Assembly (NCBI RefSeq): GCF_022539505.1
Contig: NC_061510.1
Span: 275,424,330-275,488,329, forward strand
From: Lolium rigidum
Lineage: Eukaryota > Streptophyta > Magnoliopsida > Poales > Poaceae
Reading direction: 5' to 3'
DNA length: 64,000 bases
Position 1 is the first letter of the stretch; the number at the start of each line of letters is the position of its first letter. Below the pieces are notes generated by a model. It worked only from the letters and a program-made list of their open reading frames with translations, was not told the DNA's origin and ran no database searches. Positions 45,301 through 57,746 of this stretch are shown here, in pieces. A program made the translations under genes and the position numbers.

Positions 45301-48300
45301 TGTAACATCCCAAATTTTCAAACAAAGAAAAAAATTCAATTTCCCTTTTTCCAAATTTTGGAACCAACAAAAACTTTTATTAATTTAAGTTTGATACCTA
45401 GTGATCATGCTTATATGTTGTGATCTTTCCATAATTGTTTGTTGAAGTATTTTGAAATAACCTAAAACCCTAAACCCTAACTTTCTCAAAACCAAATAAG
45501 ATCCTTTTTGAAGAAACAAAAAGAAAACAAAAAGACCTATGTGGGAATATAGCCCTAATATGCAAACTTTGACTAGTACCATTTTACCTTTCTAAATAAT
45601 GGGGAAACTTTGCTAAACCCCACTAAACCCTAAACCTCACCCCTCTTTTCACCATCTAAGCTAAAACAAAATAAAAAGAAATAAAATAAGAAAAGGGCCT
45701 ATGTGCCTATGGCTATTTTGGTAAAACTTTTACCTAGACCTCTCTACCTTGTGTAGATGTTTTGAAAAAATTAAATCTACCCTACCTAGTGGTCCACAAA
45801 TCAAATCCAAGGTGAAAAGAAAATAATTTAGAAGGAAAATAAAAATGCCATAGAGGCATATGAGAGTAAAAGAGCCAATTTGTGAAATTAAGAACCTTGA
45901 CCCTAAGACTTGTTGTGAATGGTTGGACCACTCCTCTATACCATTTCAGCAATCAACAACATCATTTGGGTCAAGAGAAATCAAATCAAATCAAAGAAAA
46001 ATCAAAAACCATGTGGCATGTGATAATGGTCACTTGTGCCATTTTTAACAACATACCCACTTTGAGCCCTTTTATTAAAAGTTTTCTAAACCAAACCCTA
46101 ACAACTCTTTGCACCTCATCCAAGACATCATCAAGATGAGCAACTTTGATGTTGACCACTTTGACCAGATCTTTGACCATTGCTCAGATTAGTCAAGCCA
46201 AGAGGCTATGTTGAAATAGATTCTAGATTCCCTCAAAATTTAGAATTTTCACAAATCCTTTCCAAATCTCGAACCAATGCCACACAATGCTGCCCAACAT
46301 CATTTAGAACACATCCATCACAAAAATTGGTCAAAAGTCATCACACATGAGACCCTATCAAATAATCAAAGTATTGCCATAGAGGTACAACCACTATTTC
46401 AACCACCCTCCATCACCTCACTTCTCTCTCTCCCTTGTGCTCATCCACAATACCTGGTGCCCAAAACCATCTAACATGACCTCACCAAGTCTGCATGGTC
46501 ACCTCACATCACCACCATGCCCAAAATCTTGTCATTTGTCACATACACTTTGAAATTTATTAGTTGTGCAAGCCCTAGACCTTTCCAAACTTGTGCACCT
46601 TGTCAACTCACCTGAACTCACCCCACTTGACCAAGCCATGGAACCAGAGACCAACATAGTGCACAAGAAATCACAAGACATGACCATGCCGTCCCTCATG
46701 CTCACCACCATGCCACCTCTATCTCTCCCTTCACCTCAGCTCTGCCCAACCATGTCCTGGAGGATCATCACCTCACCCTGCATCTGCTGGCGCACGCCCT
46801 GGCCCAGGAGAGGACCACACACGCCAGGCCATGACGTGATCACCCCGGGCCAGATTCGCCAGCGCGCGCACGAGCATGACCACGGGCGCGCCAGTGCACC
46901 GCTCGCCTCGTCGCCTTGGACCACCTCGAGCACTCTCCTTTCACCCACTTGCTCACCAGGACCCCAGCTAGCCCCTAGACATCGCCATTGGCTCGCCGGA
47001 GCACTGTCGCCGTCGTCACGGACGACGACCGTCCGCCACAATCCGCCAGCACACGATGATGTTGCCGCCTGCTCCCGTCCACCCCTGACCTCGCCAGGAT
47101 GCGCGTCGTGATCACCATGACACCAGGAACAGAGCCACACCCTCGCCAACGTCACTGCGATGCTGTAGCCTCACCGTCGACGTCGACCTGCCCGCTCCAC
47201 CACGGTCCATCTCGCCCCTATAAATACCGGCTCCCCTTGGACGACTTCAGCACCTCAATAGCCTCCCATCCTTCCCCTCGATCTCCTAGCCCCTTTCTCC
47301 ACCTCGATTAAGCTCACCGTCGCCGCAATTTCGCCGGAGCATCCGCGGCAGTAGCAAGACGGCGCCGTCGATTGGTGCCACCACAGCTCCTCTCACCACC
47401 ACCAATCGACTCGCCGTCATCTCCAACGTCGAAAGCCCGCCTCGCCGACCCTCGCCCGCCTCCAGGTAGCTCCCCGACCCCCTAGTCTGGCCGCCGGTAG
47501 GGTTAGCTCTCCGGCGAGCCATGTCGAGGAAGGTGCCCGTCGATCCTCCTTCTAATCCGACGGCTCACCTCTTTGTGTACCGCTTCGCGTTTTAACGCTC
47601 GCTGACAAGCGGGGGCCACTGTCAGGCCGGCCCACTCCCTCTCCCGCTGCGCAGTCCACCTAGTTTCCCGCCAGGCCTGTTATTTCAAATTTGAATCTGC
47701 TGATTTATTTCAAATTGCAAACTGATGTCAATTTCAAAATTAAATAGGGCAAATCTAGTTGGCCAAATTTCACAAACTTTATATCTCTAGAAAGCTGAGC
47801 AAATTATCTACACAACTACACTGGTCTCAACCCTAGATGTTGTGTAGAATTAAAGTGACAAAATAAACATAGAAGGGCCTTTTGTGACTTCAAACAATTA
47901 TTAAAAATCAACCAAAAATGCTTTTGAGTTGATTCCAACTCCTATAAATCACATTTTACTTACACTAATTGTTTCTGCAAAAATATGGCATGGTTACTTT
48001 GAGTGATCATGGCCTAGCTGAATTAGAGGACTATATGGCTATTTTTAGTCAATGATATTGTCCAAACCTATTTATAAATCATATGGGAGCTTTTCTCTCA
48101 TTTAAATCTTGTCACAAACATTTCAAAATGAGATAGAGACCCTGGTCTATTAGGTCTCATGTGAAATTGTTTGATGATATTAAATCATCACTATGTTAGG
48201 ATTAAATTGCATGAGGTGCTTCACCTCATTTAAATCATTTTCTTAAATGATGAGTATGAAGAGGTTGACTTTGGTCAACCTAGGTCATACATTATTCATG

Positions 48301-50045
48301 AAGGAAATTAAATCTTAATAAGATAATGAGAGGAAATTATTTCTCTAAAGAAGGAAAAGAAACACCTCAAGTAGTAGTTATAATGAGAGGAAATTATTTT
48401 TCTTAAATAAGAAAACAAAGTCCACCAACCTAGTATTAATGTGTGATGCTAGCCTAAGTTTGTGTGAATCATGTGTGTGCCTAGTCTAGTACTTATGTTT
48501 GGTATGATGATTGTATACCTCGTATTCGATTTTAGACGCTAGTACCGAGGAGTATCAAGAGGAGGAGGAGGTCTACTTCCAAGGAGAAGAAGACCACTTT
48601 GACCAATTCCCCAACCAAGGCAAGATAATACTCTTGCAAAGTGCAAAGCTCACCTAGAGCAAGGCATCACCCCTTTTACTTTATGCTTAATGATCCTATT
48701 TCCAAGTTTTTACTTTACAAGCTTTATTAATTTTGTTTTATCAAAGTACTTTTTAGATTTATGATTCACTTGGTTAGTATTGGATTAGTACAGGAGTATC
48801 AAAGTTAGCCTAGAAGCAAAGCAGATTACTTAGCACCCCTCATACCTAGTTGCTAGTGCTAAATTAAAACTGACTACTCTAGATGGGAACATGTGTTTGT
48901 GAAATGATGGTGAAAACCTTGGAATGATGAGTCATCTCCATTGAATGATTTTGAAGGTGAATATGACCTGAATTTGACTTGGTGAACTTGATAAAAACTG
49001 ATGATTGAGTTGGATGCGATACCATTCCAATTCTTGAGTACCCCCACAATACCTGATTATGGGTAAGGCTTAGCTGGAAATTTATGTGTCTTAGTATGGG
49101 TTCCCTCTAAACAAGCGTCATAGAGGTTATGTCGAGGCTGCCTCCATTGAAAGTGAAATGACGTGAAATGAGGTGAATGTACGACCCAAGCCCTGTGCAG
49201 TTCCCGGGATAACAGTTGGCTATCACCGGGAGGCCAAGCTCATGGGGAGAGGTGCCTATACTAGGATGTGTAAGTGAAAGGTTAATGGTTGATGATTCGC
49301 GTACTGAGTTACGATGATTCGGGGTTATCCTTGACGGATGTAATCAAATGTTGTGGCACAAGTGTGCAACCTCTGCAGAGTGTAAACCTATTCAAATAGC
49401 CGCGTCCGCGGTCATGGACAGTTGGAAAGGCCATACTGTTTCCGTCATCAGAAATTTCTATCTTTTTGACATGTGAATTGAACTTGAAAGGTGACTTTGA
49501 ACTTGAATAACAACAGAGTTGTGGGAATGACACTAATGTTCCCACTTGAGTTAGTTAGCACATGAGGAGTCTTTTACAAAAATGTTACTGAACTAAAATT
49601 GGCTTTATGCAAGCAACCCTAGAGCTTAGAACACTCTCAATAGCAATGTTAGTACTTACATTAGTATTAGTTTGCGAGTACTTGAAAGTACTCACGGCTT
49701 TGTCCCTGGCTATTCAAATGGCCAGACTATGAAGCCGAACATCAATACGAAGATGACGGCCAGCAGGACGTCTACGACTACTAGGAGCTTCTAACGTCAA
49801 GCGTTGCCTGTGGAATAGATAGTCCACTACTACTTCGCTTCCGCTACGTATTTGTGTAATGATCAATAGATCAAGTGTTGTAATGAGACTGGATCATGTG
49901 ATCCTATTTATGTAATGATTATGTTGGTATTGTAATGAATGATGACTCTATGATATTCAACTGTTATGTCTCACAAAAACAATCTTCCTGGGATTGCGAT
50001 GTATGGCATAATAGGCATCTGGACTTAAAAATCCGGGTGTTGACA
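45301..50045. mobile_element. Probable solo LTR of 4745 bases
   Basis: Starts TGTAACATCCC and ends GGGTGTTGACA, with AAGAG on both sides (45296-45300, 50046-50050). It contains no gag, pol, primer site or internal LTR pair. A TATA box (CCTATAAATACC, 47217-47228) sits after a GC-rich segment, and the last 300 bases have several TGTAATG strings like those near poly-A sites. Terminal TG/CA, a 5-base TSD and one promoter fit a solo LTR of a long-LTR family such as Sukkula, although I cannot confirm the family. ORFs at 46566-47111 and 47099-47311 lie in the GC-rich U3 and look spurious. Confidence 0.7.
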
Positions 50046-50050
50046 AAGAG

Positions 50051-51395
50051 CTTGCGAGCCTGGAAATTTGGGACAAGTTTTTCTGGTGTTGGTTGTCGGC
50101 CAATGGTAATTCGGGGGGGAATGTTGTTGGGCCTACGGGACAGTATTTTTGAGGTAGAAGCAGTGGACCTGGGCAGACACTTTGTGAGCACGTCGGTGAT
50201 GGTTCGGGTGGACAAATCCCAGCTCGTAGTGGCGGGCACATATGGGCTGGCTAACCATGCACTCTCGACGCCTTTCCTGGAGGAAATCTTGAGTAAGGTG
50301 GCAAATATGGAGGTTCCAAACATCATGGGGGGTGATTTCAACCTACTTCGGGCTACACGGGATAAGAACAACGAAATAATTAACTAGACCAGGATGTAAC
50401 TTTTTAATGATCACATTGTGGTATGAGAGAAATTCCTCGCACAGGGGCGAGGTACACTTTGACAAATAAACAACTTAACCCGGTTTAGTGTGTTTTGGAT
50501 AGGGTGTTCATGTCCCCGATGCTAGAACCACGGTACCCATTTTGTTCCCTGGTTGCCGAAAATAGCCTTGGCTTGGACCATACACTCCTTTGATTTTCGA
50601 TTCTGGAGAAGTGGCCCCTCTTAGAAGAAACAAATTCTTTTTCGAGTTGGGATGGATGGAGTTGGAGGAGTTCCAAGACACTCTGCATAGGTTTTGGCTA
50701 TCCCTCTCCTCTAGGGTTGGAGGGAGGGATATAGTGCATTGGTGGCAATTTGTGAGTGCAGGACTAAGGCAACAACTTAGAGGTAGGAGTGCTAATAAAG
50801 GTAGGGAATCTAGGCTTCACAAAGAAACCATTTTATCTCAGATTCAGTCTCTGGATTCTAGGGCGGATTCGGAGGGGTTGGATAGCGAGGAGTGGGTCTT
50901 CCGCTATCACCTGGAAGAACAACTTCTCGCGGTGTATCGGGTGGAAGAGAAATATTGGCGACAAAGGGGCAGAGTAAAATTGACTCTTCAGGGGGACGCC
51001 AATACTGCTTATTTCATGTCGTGGCTAATGGAAGGCGCATACAATGTAATATTTTTGTTCTTCGATCAGAGGCAGATCCAATTATTGGTAAGAGGCAGAT
51101 TCAGGAGCACGTGTACGACTTCTATCGCCAGCTTCTCGAAACAGAGGCCATACGGATTTATGGGGTGGCCCCGGACTCTTCGGGAGATGAGGCCAGGGTG
51201 TCTGAGGCGGAGAATTCTGACCTGTTGAGCACCTTTTTTAAGCAGGAACTTGAGAATATTGTCATGGGCATGAAATAGGATACGGTCCCAAGCACCGATG
51301 GATTCCCAGTGATTTTCTTCAAGAGATTCTGGCCGTTGGTCAAGCATGGGGTGCTTGACATTCTTAACGACTTCATCTTGGTGCGCATTAATATC
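50051..51395 (+). pseudogene. LINE ORF2, endonuclease C-terminal part and start of RT
   Basis: Continues the endonuclease: FLEEILSKVANMEVPNIMGG then DFNLLR (near 50326, catalytic Asp/Asn block), LNPV and VLDRVFMSPM (near 50495), and DHTPL (near 50578) containing the catalytic His. A linker (FFFELGWMELEEFQDTLHRF) and GDANTAYF (near 50995) lead to the first RT segment (TDGFPVIFFKRFWPLVKHGV, near 51295). Stops and frame changes occur near 50385, 50490, 50590, 51010 and 51278. The RT active-site region is missing. Confidence 0.82.
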
Positions 51396-52181
51396 ACGTG
51401 GATAACGATTTCAGAAAAATACGAGATATCCTCTGCTTCCCTGGCATAAGGAAATGCAGGGAACGAGTGGCCAGCAGAGGATATCACGTGGTGGGACCCA
51501 TAGACATGCGTCAGACGCGGAAGCAGGAGGTTGCCACGCGAGCCAACCTCCGGGGGCACGCGATCATTTTCCTATTTTATACGTCGAATTCCCTCCCTGG
51601 CACTCAACCGATCGCGCGGTCTGTTTTCTTGCGCGGCAGCGCTCATGCCATGCACGAAATCAATTTCCTTTTTTGAAGTTGCATACAGCCACTTGGAAGT
51701 TGCATACAGCCAAGAGCGTTCACACTGCATGCATGCATACAACCACTTAGTGTTTAATTACGTTCACATGCAGATTTGTGTTCACACTAACATATCATGA
51801 TTCCACTTGGAAGTTGCATACAGCCAAGAGCGTTCATACTGCATGCATGCATGCATAAAGTATCTCATTGGTTTACATTTAATGAGCCAACTTTTCAGCA
51901 CGAGGCAGACTCTCACAAGTTGTTGCATGCATGCATAGTGCATCTCGCTCTTTTTTCAGCACGAGGCATACTCTCAATTCTCTTTATTTTCAATTCCCTT
52001 TTGATAATTCTCTTTTTTGCAATTCCGTTTTTGTTGCTATTTCGTACTGTAATTCATGTTTTTTGGATTAATTTTTATAATTCCCTTTTCGGGCTAGTTG
52101 TTTTTAGGGGCGAAATAACGGGTGGGGGATTCACTTGCAACTTAAATGAACTACCACTTTCTAATCAAATTAAATTTACTT
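51396..52181. repeat. Short direct and inverted repeats, no gene
   Basis: A foldback at 51417-51483 pairs ATATCCTCTGCT with AGCAGAGGATAT. ATATCACGTGG occurs at 51390 and 51480. A segment of about 55 bases (CCACTTGGAAGTTGCATACA onward to the ATGCATGCATGC run) is present at 51682 and, more exactly, at 51803, a spacing of about 121. CAGCACGAGGCA recurs at 51896 and 51957. ORFs here are short and unconvincing. Confidence 0.6.
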
Positions 52182-52592
52182 GTTAGGATTGCTAGGTATT
52201 TAAATTTACCGTTCGTAAATAACGAGGCACCGGGTTGATAAATTTGTAAACAAAAAATTGCTAAAATATTCTAATTAAAATTAAGTTTTTAGGGTTGATA
52301 GTTATTTATATTTACCATTGATAAATAGCAGACACTGAGTTGATAGCTTGTAAAATAAAAAAGAGTCGCTAATTTTTTTTCTAAATTAAATACTTTTAGG
52401 ATTGGTAGTTATTTATTTTTACTGTTGATAAATAATAGGGCACTGGGTTGATAGCTTGTAAACTAAAAAAAAGTCGCTAAAGTAAACTAATGAAATACTT
52501 TTTAGGGTTGATAGTTATTTGTATTTACCGTTGATAAATAACTGGACACCGGGTTGATAGTTATTTATTTTTACTGTTGATAAATAACGGGG
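52182..52592. repeat. 106-bp AT-rich tandem repeat
   Basis: Four diverged copies starting near 52182, 52287, 52393 and 52499, plus a partial copy from about 52558. Each contains AGGRTTGATAGTTATTTATA and TTGATAAATAACRGG-type segments followed by GGGTTGATAGCTTGTAAA. The array is cut at 52592 by the gypsy-like LTR, so its original length is unknown. Confidence 0.85.
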
Positions 52593-54193
52593 TGATACGT
52601 CTCCGACGTATCGATAATTTCTTATGTTCCATGCCACATTATTGATGATATCTACATGTTTTATGCATACTTTATGTCATATTTATGCATTTTCCGGCAC
52701 TAACCTATTAACGAGATGCCGAAGAGCCGATTCTTGTTTTACGCTGTTTTTGGTTTCAGAAATCCTAGTAAGGAAATATTCTCGGAATTGGACGAAGGGG
52801 CCTATTTTGCCACGAAGCTTCCAGAAGACCGAAGAGGAGACGAAGTGGGGCCACGAGGTGGCCAGACACCAGGGCGGCGCGGCCCAAGCCCTGGCCGCGC
52901 CGGCCTGTCATCTGGGCCCCTCGTGTGGCCCCCTGACCTGCCCTTCCGCCTACATATAGTCTTCATCGCGAAACCCCCAGTACCGAGAGCCACGATACGG
53001 AAAACCTTCCAGAGACGCCGCCGCCGCCAATCCCATCTCGGGGGATTCAGGAGATCGCCTCCGGCACCCTGCGGGAGAGGGGAATCATCTCCCGGAGGAC
53101 TCTTCACCGCCATGGTCGTCTCCAGAGTGATGAGTGAGTAGTTCACCCCTGGACTATGGGTCCATAGCAGTAGCTAGATGGTTGTCTTCTCCTCATTGTG
53201 CTTCATTGTCGGGTCTTGTGAGCTGCCTAACATGATCAAGATCATCTATCTGTAATGCTATATGTTGTGTTTGTTGGGATCCGATGGATAGAGAATACTA
53301 TGTTATGTTGATTATCAATCTATTATCTATGTGTTGTTTATGATCTTGCATGCTCTCCGTTATTAGTAGAGGCTCTGGCCAAGTTTTTGCTAGTAACTCC
53401 AAGAGGGAGTATTTATGCTCGATAGTGGGTTCATGCCTCCATTAAATCTGGGACGGTGATAGAAAGTTCTAAGGTTGTGGATGTGCTATTGCCACTAGGG
53501 ATAAAACATTGATGCTATGTCCGAGGATGTAGTTATTGATTACATTACGCACCATACTTAATGCAATTGTCTATTGTTTGCAACTTAATACTGGAAGGGG
53601 TTCGGATGATAACTTGAAGGTGGACTTTTTAGGCATAGATGCATGCTGGATAGCGGTTTATGTACTTTGTCGTAATGCCCAATTAAATCTCACTCTACTC
53701 ATCATATCATGTATGTGCATGGTCATGCCCTCTCTATTTGTCAATTGCCCAACTGTAATTTGTTCACCCAACATGCTATTTATCTTATGGGAGAGACACC
53801 ACTAGTGAACTGTGGATCCCGGTCCATTCTTTTACATTGAATACAATCTACTGCAATATTTGTTCTATTGTTTTCTGCAAACAATCATCATCCACACTAT
53901 ACATCTAATCCTTTGTTACAGCAAGCCGGTGAGATTGACAACCTCGCTGTTTCGTTGGGGCAAAGTACTTTGGTTGTGTTGTGCAGGTTCCACGTTGGCG
54001 CCGGATCCCCGGTGTTGCGCCGCACTACATCTCGCCGCCATCAACCTTCAACGTGCTTCTTGGCTCCTACTGGTTCGATAAACCTTGGTTTCTTACTGAG
54101 GGAAAACTTGCCGCTGTACGCATCACACCTTCCTCTTGGGGTTCCCAACGGACGCGTGTTGAACGGAAAGACATACGTCTACCACGCGTATCA
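52593..54193 (+). repeat. 5' LTR of the second non-autonomous gypsy element
   Basis: TGATACGTCTCC to CGCGTATCA. Diverged from LTR1 of the first copy by base changes and small indels; the first 250 bases lack a short segment (near 52797) present in the others. Confidence 0.93.
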
Positions 54194-54202
54194 AGCAGAT
54201 TT

Positions 54203-54220
54203 TCTGGCGCCGTTGCCGGG
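54203..54220 (+). promoter_or_regulatory. Primer-binding site, second non-autonomous element
   Basis: TGGCGCCGTTGCCGGGGA, a textbook grass gypsy primer site, nine bases after the LTR. Confidence 0.85.
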
Positions 54221-54450
54221 GAGATCAAGACACGCTGCAAGGGGAGTCTCCACATCCCAATCTCTTTACTTTGTTTTTGTCTTGCTTTACTTTATTTACT
54301 ACTTTGTTTGCTGCATTATATCAAAATACAAAAAAATTAGTTGCTAGCTTTACTTTATTTACTTTCTTGTTTGCACTCTATATCAAAAACACAAAAAAAT
54401 TAGTTACTTGCATTTACTTTATCTAGTTTGCTTTATTTACTAGTGCTAAA

Positions 54451-55158
54451 ATGAGTAATCCTGAAGTTGAAGTTCGTTCGTTCAAGCAACAAGGGGGAGA
54501 ATGTTTAAAAGATGCTTGGTATAGAAATAGTGATGCCCATAATAGGTGCACTAAGAAACACTCCACCACTATCCTACTCAGGAATTTTTATGTTGGTATC
54601 TCTAGCTGGAATAGGTATGTCCTTGATTGTCTCGCAGGAGGTAACTTCCTAGGCGCTCCTGCTTTAGAAGCTAGTTGCATTATTGAGAGTTTATTTGGAA
54701 TACCACCTGTTAATGAAGTTAAAATTGAAATCTCTCTTGAAGATATCATGAAAAAGTTGGAAACCATAGAGCAAAACCATCCAAGTATTGACACTAATTT
54801 GGGAGTATTACTTGATAGCACTGATAAACTTGATAAATCTCTAGGAGGAATTAATGAGAGAGTTGCCATCTTAGAATCTTGTGCTATTCATGATAATCAA
54901 ACCCAAAGGATTAGTGAACTTGAAGAGGCTATGGTAACATTGGGTTCAACCTTTTCATCTATAAAGTTTAGAGAGAAAGCTTATGTGGGTAAGGAGCAAA
55001 AGTTCATGTATGTCTCTAAGGGGCCTAAACCAAAAAGCTATTATAGGCCTAAAATTGATAAAGCTCTTAAAACCACTATAGATAAGGGAGCATCTAAGAT
55101 ACCTAATGGGATAAATTTTGAAAATGATGTTGATGCTTCATCTCTTGATAATACTTGA
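54451..55158 (+). CDS. Gag-like ORF of the second non-autonomous element, 235 residues
   Basis: An intact ORF. The N-terminal half (VRSFKQQGGECLKDAWYRNS; ILLRNFYVGISSWNRYVLDC) matches the layout of gypsy Gag capsid regions (LKDAW, then F-x-xG segments). A helical region with a likely coiled coil (LGGINERVAILESC; ISELEEAMVTLGS) and a basic tail (KGPKPKSYYRPKIDKALKTT) follow, ending SLDNT. There is no zinc knuckle and no pol downstream, so it probably coassembles with Gag of an autonomous relative. Compare 31813-32457, which keeps the same end but has a different body. Confidence 0.75.
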   Translation: MSNPEVEVRSFKQQGGECLKDAWYRNSDAHNRCTKKHSTTILLRNFYVGISSWNRYVLDCLAGGNFLGAPALEASCIIESLFGIPPVNEVKIEISLEDIMKKLETIEQNHPSIDTNLGVLLDSTDKLDKSLGGINERVAILESCAIHDNQTQRISELEEAMVTLGSTFSSIKFREKAYVGKEQKFMYVSKGPKPKSYYRPKIDKALKTTIDKGASKIPNGINFENDVDASSLDNT

Positions 55159-57746
55159 TATACACTTTCTGCGCCTAGCTGAAAGGCGTTAAAGAAAAAC
55201 GCTTATGGGAGACAACCCATGTTTTTACTACAGTACTTTTATTTTATATTTGAGTCTTGGAAGTTGTTACTACTGTAGCAACCTCTCCTTATCTTATTTT
55301 GTTGCATAGTTGTGCCGAGTAAAGTCGTTGATAGTAAGGTTCATACTAGATTTGGATTACTGCGCAGAAACTGATTTCTTTGCTGTCACGAATCTGGGCC
55401 TAATTCTCTGTAGGTAACTCAGAAAATTATGCCAATTTACGTGAGTGATCCTCAGATATGTGCGCAACTTTCATTCAATTTGAGCATTTTCATTTGAGCA
55501 AGTTTGGTGCCTCAATAAAATTCGTCTTTACGAACTATTCTGTTTTGACAGATTCTGCCTTTTATTTTGCATTGCCTGTTTTGCTATGTTTGATGGATTT
55601 TTCGATTCCATTGACTTTCAGTAGCTTTGTACAATGTCCAGAAGTGTTAAGAATGATTATGTCACCTCTGAACATGTAAATTTTGATTGTGCACTAACCC
55701 TCTAATGAGTTGTTTTGAGTTTGGTGTGGAGGAAGTTTTCAAGGATCAAGAGAGGGAGATGATACAATATGATCAAGGAGAGTGAAAGCTCTAAGCTTGG
55801 GGATGCCCCGGTGGTTCACCCCTGCATATTTCAAGAATACTCAAGCGTCTAAGCTTGGGGATGCCCAAGGCATCCCCTTCTTCATCGACAACATTATCAG
55901 GTTCCTCCCCCGAAACTATATTTTTATTCCATCACATCTTATGTGCTTTGCTTGGAGCGTCCGTTTGTTTTTGTTTTTTTTTTGTTTGAATAAAATGGAT
56001 CCTAGCATTCATTGTGTGGGAGAGAGACACGCTCCGTCTGTTGCATATGGACAAATATGTCCTTAGGCTTTACTCATAGTATTCATGGCGAAAGTTTCTT
56101 CTTCGTTAAATTGTTATATGGTTGGAATCGGGAAATGCTACATGTAGTAATTGCTAAAATGTCTTGGATAATGTGATACTTGGCAATTGTTGTGCTCATG
56201 TTTAAGCTCTTGCATCATATACTTTGCACCTATTAATGAAGAAATACATAGAGCTTGCTAAAATTTGGTTTGCATAATTGGTCTCTCTAAAGTCTAGATA
56301 ATTTCTAGTATTGAGTTTGAACAACAAGGAAGACGGTGTAGAGTCTTATAATGTTTACAATATGTCTTTTATGTGAGTTTTGCTGCACCGCTTCATCCTT
56401 GTGTTTGTTTCAAATAACCTTGCTAGCCTAAACCTTGTATCGAGAGGGAATACTTCTCATGCATCCAAAATCCTTGAGCCAACCACTATGCCATTTGTGT
56501 CCACCATACCTACCTACTACATGGTATTTCTCCGCCATTCCAAAGTAAATTGCTTGAGTGCTACCTTTAAATTTCTATCCTCTACCTTTTCAATACATAG
56601 CTCATGGGAAAAATAGCGTAAAAACTATTGTGGTATTGAATATGTACTTATGCACTTTATCTCTTATTAAGTTGCTTGTTGTGCGATAACCATGTTCCTG
56701 GGGACGCCATCAACTACTCTTTGTTGAATATCATGTGAGTTGCTATGCATGTCCGTCTTGTCTGAAGTAAGGGAGATTTACCACTTATTTAATGGTTAGA
56801 GCATGCATATTGTTAGAGAAGAACATTGGGCCGCTAACTAAAGCCATGAATCATGGTGGAAGTTTCAGTTTTGGACATATATCCTCAATCTCATATGAGA
56901 AAATTAATTTTTGCTACATGCTTATGCATTAAAGAGGAGTCCATTATCTGTTGTCTATGTTGTCCCGGTATGGATGTCTAAGTTGAGAATAATCAAAAGC
57001 GAGAAATCCAATGCGAGCTTTCTCCTTAGACCTTTGTACAGGCGGCATAGAGGTACCCCTTTGTGACACTTGGTTGAAACATGTGCATTGCAATGGTAAT
57101 CCCGGTAATCCGAGCTAATTAGGACAAGGTGCGGGCACTATTAGTATACTATGCATGAGGCTTGCAACTTGTAGGATATAATTTACATAACACATATGCT
57201 TTATTACTAACGTTGACAAAATTGTTTCTTGTTTTCAAAACCAAAGCTCTAGCACAAAAATAGCAATCAATGCTTCCCTCTGCGAAGGGCCTTTCTTTTA
57301 CTTTTATGTTGAGTCAGTTCACCTATCTCTCTCCACCTCAAGAAGCAAACACTTGTGTGAACTGTGCATTGATTCCTACATACTTGCATATTGCACTTGT
57401 TATATTACTTTGCATTGACAATTATCCATGAGATATACATGTTACAAGTTGAAAGCAACCGCTGAAACTTAATCTTCCTTTGTGTTGCTTCAATACCTCT
57501 ACTATGAATTTATTGCTTTATGAGTTAACTCTTATGCAAGACTTATTGATGCTTGTCTTGAAAGTACTATTCATGAAAAGTCTTTGCTTTATGATTCAGT
57601 TGTTTACTCATGTCATTCACCATTGTTTTGATCGCTGCATTCATTACATATGCTTACAATAGTATGATCAAGGTTATGATGGCATGTCACTCCAGAAATT
57701 ATCTTTGTTATCGTTCACCTGCTCGGGACGAGCAGGAACTAAGCTT
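55159..57746. other. Non-coding 3' region of the second non-autonomous element
   Basis: Collinear with 32458-35045. Polypurine-like tracts AAGCTTGGGGATGCC at 55793 and 55851 precede the terminal one at 57741. No gene; short ORFs are not shared between the two copies. Confidence 0.6.

Larger units (their letters stand above)
43850..51395 (+). mobile_element. Degraded LINE (non-LTR retrotransposon), split by a solo LTR
   Basis: Similarity to a plant L1-type LINE in order: ORF1 remnants (about 43890-45160), the start of ORF2 endonuclease (45163-45300), then after the 45301-50045 insertion the rest of the endonuclease and the beginning of reverse transcriptase (50051-51390). Similarity stops near 51395 before the RT catalytic motifs; no poly-A tail or TSD was found. 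The 5' edge is uncertain by a few hundred bases. Confidence 0.75.

Noticed and set aside
45460..45480. AACCCTAAACCCTAA, resembling the plant telomere repeat
   Set aside because: Only two units inside an AT-rich LTR; far too short for telomeric or interstitial telomere DNA.
46566..47311. Two His/Pro/Ser-rich ORFs in the GC-rich part of the 4.7-kb insertion
   Set aside because: They lie upstream of and across the TATA box in a probable solo LTR, have no domain, and no conserved start.
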